Positions 5,388-10,148 of a stretch of 10,148 bases of DNA are shown here, in pieces; position 1 is the stretch's first letter, and each line of letters begins with the position of its first letter. Source of the stretch: an uncultured Eubacterium sp. (GTDB lineage: Bacteria; Bacillota; Clostridia; Peptostreptococcales; Anaerovoracaceae); contig CALCKF010000037.1 of NCBI GenBank assembly GCA_937966095.1, positions 1 to 10,148 on the forward strand, in the 5' to 3' direction. The notes below the pieces were generated by a model. The model was given only the letters and a program-made list of their open reading frames with translations. It was not told where the DNA came from and searched no databases. The position numbers were made by a program, and so were the translations under genes.

Positions 5388-6173
5388 ATGGCGAGACCCA
5401 GAAAATGCAGAAGAGTATGTAATTTTCCAGGCATACAGGGGTTTATACCGGTAGGTGCCGATGATATCCAGGAAAGCATTCTGATGACTGTGGATGAATA
5501 CGAAACGATAAGGCTGATCGATAAAGAAGGTCTTTCGCAGGAACAGTGCGGTGAGCGCATGGGGATAGCCAGGACCACTGTCCAGCAGATCTATAGCGAA
5601 GCCAGGAGCAAGCTGAGCGATATGATTGTGGAGGGCCGTCCGCTCAGGATAGAAGGGGGAGATTATCGTATATGTGACGGCAGAGACGGGCAGCATGATT
5701 GCAGTGACTGTTTCAGACACAGATTAAGAAAAGAGTATATCAAACCGAAAGGAGAAAATATTATGAGGATCGCGGTAACTTATGAAAATGGTCAGATATT
5801 TCAGCATTTTGGGCATACCGAAGAGTTTAAGGTATATGATGCTGAGGATGGTAAAGTGAAGGAGTCAAAAATTGTGAAGACGGGAGATAGCGGACACGGT
5901 GCTCTTGCAGGGATCCTGGATGCTCTCGATGTGGATGTCCTGATATGCGGAGGAATAGGGGGAGGCGCCCGCAATGCCGTTGCGGCAGCCGGTATAAAAC
6001 TGTACGGAGGAGCATCAGGAGATGCGGACAGAGCAGTGGAGGCCTTGCTGGCCGGAAAGCTGCAGTATGATCCTGATGCAGTATGTTCTGATCATGGCAC
6101 GCAGCATGGTGATGAATGCTCGCATCATGACGGGAACTGCGGGGAACATGGCTCACGCAGCTGTGGCCGCTGA
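5388..6173 (+). CDS. DUF134 HTH domain fused to NifX/NifB-like metal-cluster-binding domain
   Basis: This 261-residue protein joins two domains. Residues 1-110 are DUF134: MARPRKCRR start, GADD/VDEYETIRLID, and a sigma-like HTH at about 49-70 (LSQEQCGERMGIARTTVQQI), with cysteines C7, C11, C54, C96, C105 and C108. Residues 126-225 are a NifX/NafY-type domain of the dinitrogenase iron-molybdenum cofactor family, which binds Fe-Mo or Fe-S clusters: RIAVTYENGQIFQHFGHTEEF (H140, H143) and VDVLICGGIGGGARNAV. The tail, 233-259, is metal-ligand rich (4 Cys, 5 His). No nif genes are nearby, so a role in nitrogen fixation is not supported; metal or cluster sensing is inference. The start is ATG 5388, 7 bases after AAGGAGGT (5373-5380); an upstream GTG at 5379 lies inside that site. 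An internal start exists at 5763. Confidence 0.88.
   Translation: MARPRKCRRVCNFPGIQGFIPVGADDIQESILMTVDEYETIRLIDKEGLSQEQCGERMGIARTTVQQIYSEARSKLSDMIVEGRPLRIEGGDYRICDGRDGQHDCSDCFRHRLRKEYIKPKGENIMRIAVTYENGQIFQHFGHTEEFKVYDAEDGKVKESKIVKTGDSGHGALAGILDALDVDVLICGGIGGGARNAVAAAGIKLYGGASGDADRAVEALLAGKLQYDPDAVCSDHGTQHGDECSHHDGNCGEHGSRSCGR
5748..5765 (+). promoter_or_regulatory. Internal ribosome binding site and start codon at the DUF134/NifX junction
   Basis: AAAGGAG (5748-5754) lies 8 bases before an in-frame ATG (5763, Met126). The residues after it, MRIAVTYENG, are where stand-alone NifX-like proteins of this family normally begin. Initiation here would give a separate 136-residue product, 5763-6173, including the Cys/His tail. 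Confidence 0.55.
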
Positions 6174-6194
6174 TGATGTCACTTGTTTTTATTT

Positions 6195-6230
6195 AAAGAA
6201 AGCCGCCGGTTTTATCCGGCGGCTTTCTTT
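6195..6230. terminator. Bidirectional terminator between DUF134-NifX gene and CoADR gene
   Basis: A perfect 15-bp stem, AAAGAAAGCCGCCGG (6195-6209) and CCGGCGGCTTTCTTT (6216-6230), with loop TTTTAT. It has a strong GC core with A-rich and T-rich flanks, placed between convergent genes. Confidence 0.93.
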
Positions 6231-6258
6231 GCAGAGACAGAATGTCATGCAGATTTTG

Positions 6259-7953
6259 CTATTTTATTTCCATACCACATGGGTACGCAGATCTGCATGC
6301 CATCTTGTCGGAGTGTATCATTTCATAGAATCTATACCCTCCTGAAAGATTGTAACAGTCAAATCCCTTCTGTGACAGTATGCGTACAGCTATATAGCTT
6401 CTAAGCCCGCTCTGACACATAACATATACTGGTTTGCCGTTTTCCAGTTCGCTGAGCCTTTCTCTCATTTCATCTACCGGTATGTTTCTGAAGCCTTCTA
6501 TATGGCCTGCAGAATATTCTTCCGGAGTCCTCACATCCAGCAGGATTATGTCTTCCCTGCAGGAAAGATCATCTATATCATGCCAGTGAAACTGTTTCAT
6601 AATACCGGATTCTATATTTTCGATCATAAAGCCTGCCATGTTTACCGGGTCCTTAGCCGATGAATATGGCGGAGCATATGCAAGATCAAGTGCTGCAAGG
6701 TCTGCAGCCTTCATTCCTGATCTTATCGCAGTAGAAAGGACATCTATACGCTTGTCGACACCTGAGTATCCGGTTATCTGTGCGCCAAGTATGCGCTGAG
6801 TATTTTTCTCCCACAGCACTTTCATGGTAAGGAGTGTGCTTCCCGGATAATAGGCGGCGTGGTTCGGAGGAGAAAGTACGATCTTATCGTATTCTATTCC
6901 TGAGGATATCGCGATTTTTTCGTTTATTCCGGTTGATGCTGCTGTCATATCAAAGAGCTTTATAACGGATGATCCTTGTGATCCCGGATATTTGCTGTTT
7001 CCTCCGCAGATATTGTCGGCTGCGATACGACCCTGCCTGTTAGCAGGTCCCGCAAGTGATATTACTGCCCGCTGCCCGGTGACAGAATGGCGTACTTCCA
7101 CAGCATCGCCTACGGCATATATATCAGGCATGGATGTTTCCATCATTTCGTTTACGACTATACTTCCTTTTATACCAAGTTCCAGTCCTGCTGATCTTGC
7201 CAGCGCCGTATCAGGGGATACTCCGATCGCAAGGATAACCATATCTGATTCGATAGGAGTTTCCCCTTTGATAATGGTCGATATTAAATCATGTTTCTGA
7301 CTGAACCCTGTGACTGAGCTGTTGAGCTTCAGACTGACGCCATTGTTTCTGAGAAGTGTATGGAGCTGCGATGCCATATCGCGGTCAAAAGGCGGAAGCA
7401 CCTGATCAGATCGCTGTATGAGCGTCACCTTCAGGCCCATATGTATGAGATTTTCAGCCATCTCAAGGCCAATGAAGCCTCCTCCCACCAATACCGCAGA
7501 TCCAGGGTTACGGTTTTTTATGAATTCATGTATCTTTATCGTATCCTCTACTGTACGGAGAGTGAAGATACGGTCACTTTCAACACCTGAAAGTTCCGGC
7601 GTAACAGGCCTTGCACCTGGCGAAAGAAGAAGTTTGTCGTAGCTTTCTGTAAAATCTTTTCCTGATGTAAGATCGCGTACAGTTACAGTCTTCTTTTCCG
7701 GATCTATGCTGGTGACTTCGTTCCGGACTTTTACATCTATATTGAATCGTGCCGAAAAACTTTCCGGCGTCTGAAGTGTAAGTTCATGCTCATCTGTTAT
7801 GACATTCCCAATATAATATGGAAGACCGCAGTTGGCATAAGATACGAAACCGGATCTTTCAAAGACCGTTATCTTTGCAGTTTCATCGAGACGTCTTATC
7901 CTGGCAGCAGCGGAAGCACCTCCTGCTACTCCTCCTACTATTACAACTTTCAT
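6259..7953 (-). CDS. CoA-disulfide reductase-like FAD oxidoreductase with C-terminal rhodanese domain (CoADR-Rhd / persulfide reductase)
   Basis: Enzymes of this type use NAD(P)H to reduce CoA disulfide, CoA persulfide or polysulfide in the cytoplasm. The 564 residues match the fused family. In order: FAD motif VGGVAGGASAAARIRR (about 5-20); single redox cysteine C42 in YANCGLPY; NAD(P)H motif VGGGFIGLE (156-164); second FAD motif IYAVGDA (278-284); CoADR tyrosines in NHAAYYPG (368-369) and YAPPYSSAKDPVN (426, 430); and a rhodanese domain from about 455 with LLDVRTPEEY and active-site loop CQSGLRS (C513). Two extra cysteines end the protein (MACRSAYPC). Start ATG 7953 has AGGGAGGT at an 8-base spacing, inside the final codons of the upstream rhodanese gene, with 5 bases between the genes, so translation is probably coupled. 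Substrate choice cannot be read from sequence. Confidence 0.92.
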   Translation of the reverse strand: MKVVIVGGVAGGASAAARIRRLDETAKITVFERSGFVSYANCGLPYYIGNVITDEHELTLQTPESFSARFNIDVKVRNEVTSIDPEKKTVTVRDLTSGKDFTESYDKLLLSPGARPVTPELSGVESDRIFTLRTVEDTIKIHEFIKNRNPGSAVLVGGGFIGLEMAENLIHMGLKVTLIQRSDQVLPPFDRDMASQLHTLLRNNGVSLKLNSSVTGFSQKHDLISTIIKGETPIESDMVILAIGVSPDTALARSAGLELGIKGSIVVNEMMETSMPDIYAVGDAVEVRHSVTGQRAVISLAGPANRQGRIAADNICGGNSKYPGSQGSSVIKLFDMTAASTGINEKIAISSGIEYDKIVLSPPNHAAYYPGSTLLTMKVLWEKNTQRILGAQITGYSGVDKRIDVLSTAIRSGMKAADLAALDLAYAPPYSSAKDPVNMAGFMIENIESGIMKQFHWHDIDDLSCREDIILLDVRTPEEYSAGHIEGFRNIPVDEMRERLSELENGKPVYVMCQSGLRSYIAVRILSQKGFDCYNLSGGYRFYEMIHSDKMACRSAYPCGMEIK

Positions 7954-7958
7954 TTATA

Positions 7959-8279
7959 TTACCTCCCTATCTGTCCGTTATAGCGGTTTATCCCACCTAT
8001 ATCATTAACGTCTGTATATCCCATTGATCTGAGAGCTGAGGAAGCCCTGGAACTTCGTGCACCGCTGAGACAGTAGACGAAAAGCGGTGTATTTTTCTCT
8101 TTTATGATATTTTTTGCACGATTTATGTTCTGAAGTTCTATATTTATACTGCCGGGAATGTGACCTTGAGAATATTCCATATCTGTCCTTACATCTATAA
8201 GGACAGCTCCTTTTGTATTTTTGAACTGTTCCATTCCTGCGTTTATATCAGGTCTTTTGAAAAAATCGAAAAATCCCAT
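7959..8279 (-). CDS. Single-domain rhodanese-like sulfurtransferase
   Basis: Rhodaneses carry sulfane sulfur as a cysteine persulfide. This 106-residue protein is one rhodanese domain: VLIDVRTDMEYSQGHIPGSINI (26-47) and the active-site loop YCLSGARSSRA with C70. The N terminus MGFFDFFKRP has no clear signal peptide. An ATG at 8291 directly abuts the Shine-Dalgarno AAAGGAG (8292-8298), leaving no spacing; Met at 8279, 12 bases away, is the better start. It is the first gene of the operon with the CoADR-rhodanese protein, so it may supply persulfide sulfur to that enzyme, which already carries its own rhodanese domain. The upstream promoter has a Crp/Fnr-type site and no proper -35. Confidence 0.9.
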   Translation of the reverse strand: MGFFDFFKRPDINAGMEQFKNTKGAVLIDVRTDMEYSQGHIPGSINIELQNINRAKNIIKEKNTPLFVYCLSGARSSRASSALRSMGYTDVNDIGGINRYNGQIGR

Positions 8280-8323
8280 TTTATATATCATCTCCTTTAC
8301 TGAAAACCTTTGCTGTTTTGTAT

Positions 8324-8329
8324 ATTATA
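8324..8329 (-). promoter_or_regulatory. -10 element of the rhodanese-CoADR operon
   Basis: A consensus TATAAT on the minus strand. The -35 position (CAGTAT at 17 bases) bears no resemblance to TTGACA. The palindrome at 8351-8365 ends 21 bases upstream. The start is expected near 8317, giving a 38-base leader. Confidence 0.65.
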
Positions 8330-8350
8330 AAGCATAAACAGGGATGATAC

Positions 8351-8365
8351 TGTGATAAGATCACA
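8351..8365. promoter_or_regulatory. Putative Crp/Fnr-type operator upstream of the rhodanese-CoADR operon
   Basis: TGTGAT-AAG-ATCACA has 6-bp arms around a 3-base centre, and contains TGTGA-N5-TCACA like the site at 5264-5278. Its centre is near -41 of the rhodanese operon start (class II position) and near -65 of the divergent ADP-ribosylglycohydrolase start, so it could act on both. Confidence 0.65.
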
Positions 8366-8386
8366 AAACATCAGCTGGATAAAAAC

Positions 8387-8416
8387 TTGAAATGATATGA
8401 TATGCTGCTATATAAT
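8387..8416 (+). promoter_or_regulatory. Putative promoter of the ADP-ribosylglycohydrolase operon
   Basis: TTGAAA (8387-8392), an 18-base spacer and TATAAT (8411-8416). The start is expected near 8423, six bases before the Shine-Dalgarno, so the leader is very short. Confidence 0.7.
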
Positions 8417-8444
8417 TACACAATGGGTAAAAGGAGCCGGTGTT

Positions 8445-9266
8445 ATGATGGGAGCAGTAATAGGAGACATAGCAGGCAGCATATATGAGCTGACCGAAAA
8501 CAATGTAAAGACGAAGGATTTCCCTTTATTCGGAGAAGGAGCTTCCTTCACGGATGATACAGTTATGACTGTAGCAGTGGCCGAGGCCCTGATGAACGGG
8601 TTCGGTGATCCTGATATGACCAGAGCTGAGCTTATAAGATCATTTCACATGTTTGGCAGTCTTTATCCTGATGCAGGCTATGGATATCGCTTTTCAAAAT
8701 GGCTGGATAGCGGTGATACAAAACCTTATAACAGTTTTGGCAACGGTTCGGCTATGAGGGTATCCCCTGTCGCATGGATATATGATGACCTTGAAACGGT
8801 GGAGAGATATGCCGGCATCAGTGCTTCAGTGACTCATGATCATCCCGAAGGCATAAAGGGCGCTCAGGCTGTAGCCGCAGCCATATTCATTGCAAGAAAA
8901 GGCGGGGCTAAGAAAGATATACGCCAATATGTCGGGAGAAAATACGGGTACTGTATGGATCTGACATGTGATAATATAAGGATGTCGTACCATCGGGAAG
9001 AGAGCTGTCAGCATACCGTTCCTGAGGCAATGAGCGCATTTTTTGAGGGAAAGGATTTCGAAGATGTGATAAGAAACGCGATATCATTGGGCGGTGACAG
9101 TGATACTCTGGCAGCTATATCTGGCAGCATCGCAGAGGGTATGTACATGATACCGCATGAAATGAAGGAGAAAGCCCTGTCATATCTTGATGGGAGATTG
9201 ATTTCCGTATTGGAAAGATTTGATAGATTTATAAAAACAGGAGGTTTGCATCATGATGAAATATGA
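8445..9266 (+). CDS. ADP-ribosylglycohydrolase family protein (ARH/DraG type)
   Basis: These all-helical enzymes use two metal ions to remove ADP-ribose from proteins or other acceptors. The 273-residue length is normal. Family motifs are all present: GAVIGDIAGSIYE (3-15), the metal-binding FTDDT (35-39), YNSFGNGSAMRVSPVAW (95-111), THDHPEGIKGAQAVA (130-144), and the second metal site LGGDSDT (215-221). No signal peptide or extra domain is seen. The start is ATG 8445, 8 bases after AAAAGGAG (8429-8436); a second ATG follows directly at 8448, and an open frame upstream to 8397 has no ribosome site. Its 3' end overlaps the next gene by 14 bases. No ADP-ribosyltransferase is visible in the window, and the DraG role in nitrogenase control is not supported because no nitrogenase is present. 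Substrate unknown. Confidence 0.93.
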   Translation: MMGAVIGDIAGSIYELTENNVKTKDFPLFGEGASFTDDTVMTVAVAEALMNGFGDPDMTRAELIRSFHMFGSLYPDAGYGYRFSKWLDSGDTKPYNSFGNGSAMRVSPVAWIYDDLETVERYAGISASVTHDHPEGIKGAQAVAAAIFIARKGGAKKDIRQYVGRKYGYCMDLTCDNIRMSYHREESCQHTVPEAMSAFFEGKDFEDVIRNAISLGGDSDTLAAISGSIAEGMYMIPHEMKEKALSYLDGRLISVLERFDRFIKTGGLHHDEI

Positions 9267-10148
9267 TTTCGATGAAGTGATAGACAGGGCGGATACTAAT
9301 TCAGAAAATGTCGAAGGATTTAGAGAATATATGTTTCAGGATGAGCCCGATATAGAGCTCCCGTTTCCGGATGATCAGTTGATACGCATGTGGGTAGCGG
9401 ATATGGACTTTGCCGTGGCTCCCGAGATCTGCGAAGCTATCAGAAAAAGAGTAGATAAAAGGATATTCGGATATACATCTGTTTTCGGAAACGGGTATTA
9501 CGATGTCTTTTCAGACTGGTGCCGTAAAAAATATGATTGGCATTTCCCGAAAGAGCATCTGGTATTTTCACAGGGTGTCATACCTGCGCTGTATCAGCTG
9601 GTGGGAGATATAACAGAGCCTGGAGAAAAGATATTGTTTTTTACACCTTCATACGGTTTCTTTAAACATGCATGCAGATACAGTGAAAGAGGATTCATAG
9701 TTTCCGATATGACATATAAGGAAGGAAAATTCACGGTAGATCTCGATGATTTTGCAGAAAAGGCTTCAAGACCTGATACAAAGCTGCTTATATGGTGCAA
9801 TCCCCATAATCCCACCGGGAGAGTATGGACAGCCGGGGAGGCGGAAAGTGTCGCAGAGATAGCAATGAAAAATGATCTGTGGATAATATCTGATGAGATA
9901 CATTGTGATCTGCTGCGCAATGGACAGAAGCATGTGCCTATGGCAAAGATCATGCCCGGATATGAACGACTGATAACGTGTATGGCAGCCAGTAAGACTT
10001 TCAATCTGGCAGGGATGCTGTTTTCAAATATAATAATACATGATGAGATTCTGAGAAAAAAATTTATAAGAAGTGATAAACTGGCCGGATCTGTCAATCC
10101 GCTGTCTCTTGCTGCGAGCCAGGCAGCATATGAGAAAGGAAACCCGTG
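9253..10148 (+). CDS. MalY/PatB family PLP-dependent C-S lyase/aminotransferase (3' end outside window)
   Basis: MalY/PatB proteins are fold-type I PLP enzymes, usually cystathionine/cysteine beta-lyases that release pyruvate, ammonia and a thiol, or occasionally aminotransferases. The open frame runs to the right edge with 298 residues visible of about 390 expected. Motifs seen: YDFDEVIDR near the start, RMWVADMDF (45-53), IFGYTSVFG (71-79), GVIPALYQLV (108-117), CNPHNPTGRVW (182-192), PLP-contacting SDEIH (213-217) and the Schiff-base lysine K248 in ASKTFNLAGM. The family's usual KW near residue 18 is replaced (SENVEGF). AGGAGGT (9239-9245) precedes ATG 9253 by 7 bases, inside the upstream gene, and the 14-base overlap implies translational coupling. 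A second in-frame ATG follows at 9256. Lyase versus transaminase activity cannot be separated from the sequence. Confidence 0.9.
   Translation, partial: MMKYDFDEVIDRADTNSENVEGFREYMFQDEPDIELPFPDDQLIRMWVADMDFAVAPEICEAIRKRVDKRIFGYTSVFGNGYYDVFSDWCRKKYDWHFPKEHLVFSQGVIPALYQLVGDITEPGEKILFFTPSYGFFKHACRYSERGFIVSDMTYKEGKFTVDLDDFAEKASRPDTKLLIWCNPHNPTGRVWTAGEAESVAEIAMKNDLWIISDEIHCDLLRNGQKHVPMAKIMPGYERLITCMAASKTFNLAGMLFSNIIIHDEILRKKFIRSDKLAGSVNPLSLAASQAAYEKGNP

Noticed and set aside
5388..6173. Reading the NifX-like and DraG-like genes as a nitrogen-fixation locus
   Set aside because: No nifHDK, nifB/E/N or draT is present. NifX-like domains and ADP-ribosylglycohydrolases are widespread in non-fixing anaerobes.
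8397..8444. Longer N terminus for the ADP-ribosylglycohydrolase, starting at 8397
   Set aside because: The extra 16 residues overlap the predicted -10 and start site and have no ribosome binding site. The family motif GAVIGDIAG begins right after ATG 8445.
9594..10097. 167-codon open frame on the minus strand
   Set aside because: It lies wholly inside the MalY/PatB coding region, has no ribosome site, and its translation shows no recognisable domain.

Overview
The window looks like chromosomal DNA from an anaerobic, low-to-mid GC Firmicute, probably class Clostridia. The signs are strong AGGAGG-type ribosome binding sites before nearly every gene, near-consensus sigma-A promoters, heavy ATA/AGA codon use, short intergenic regions with perfect bidirectional hairpin terminators, and a gene set typical of strict anaerobes (NifX-like/DUF134 protein, CoA-disulfide-reductase-like enzyme with rhodanese, clostridial Crp/Fnr regulator, thioredoxin system). 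I see no mobile element, RNA gene or CRISPR array, and no gene-free stretch over 300 bases. Genus cannot be fixed from the sequence alone.

Layout. 2-415 (+) is the C-terminal part of thioredoxin reductase, cut by the left edge. 503-1267 (+) is an IclR-type regulator, ending in a bidirectional terminator (1277-1318) shared with a convergent two-gene operon on the minus strand: a FIST-domain protein (3982-2816) followed by an aldehyde dehydrogenase (2778-1345). A 210-base divergent region with a perfect 17-bp palindrome separates this operon from a Crp/Fnr regulator (4193-4852, +). The regulator converges on thioredoxin trxA (5202-4894, -) through a shared terminator. trxA is divergent from a DUF134-NifX fusion gene (5388-6173, +). 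That gene converges, again through a shared terminator, on a minus-strand operon of a single-domain rhodanese (8279-7959) and a CoA-disulfide-reductase-like flavoprotein with its own C-terminal rhodanese domain (7953-6259). Divergent from that operon is a plus-strand pair: an ADP-ribosylglycohydrolase (8445-9266) overlapping a MalY/PatB-type PLP-dependent C-S lyase/aminotransferase (9253 to the right edge, incomplete).

Theme. Most genes deal with thiols, sulfane sulfur or redox state: thioredoxin reductase, thioredoxin, rhodanese, CoADR-rhodanese, a possible C-S lyase, a metal-cluster-binding NifX-like protein and a Crp/Fnr regulator. The most useful new observation is a shared promoter design. 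trxA and the rhodanese/CoADR operon each carry a 15-bp palindrome of form TGTGAY-N3-RTCACA exactly 21 bases upstream of a -10 hexamer, with no good -35. This is the layout of class II Crp/Fnr-activated promoters. The Crp/Fnr protein encoded between them has the CRP-like recognition-helix residues R-E-x-x-x-R that read TGTGA half-sites. I infer a small local regulon in which this regulator activates thioredoxin and persulfide/CoA-disulfide reduction. A second notable point is an internal ribosome binding site and start codon exactly at the domain junction of the DUF134-NifX gene, which could yield both a fusion and a free NifX-like protein.
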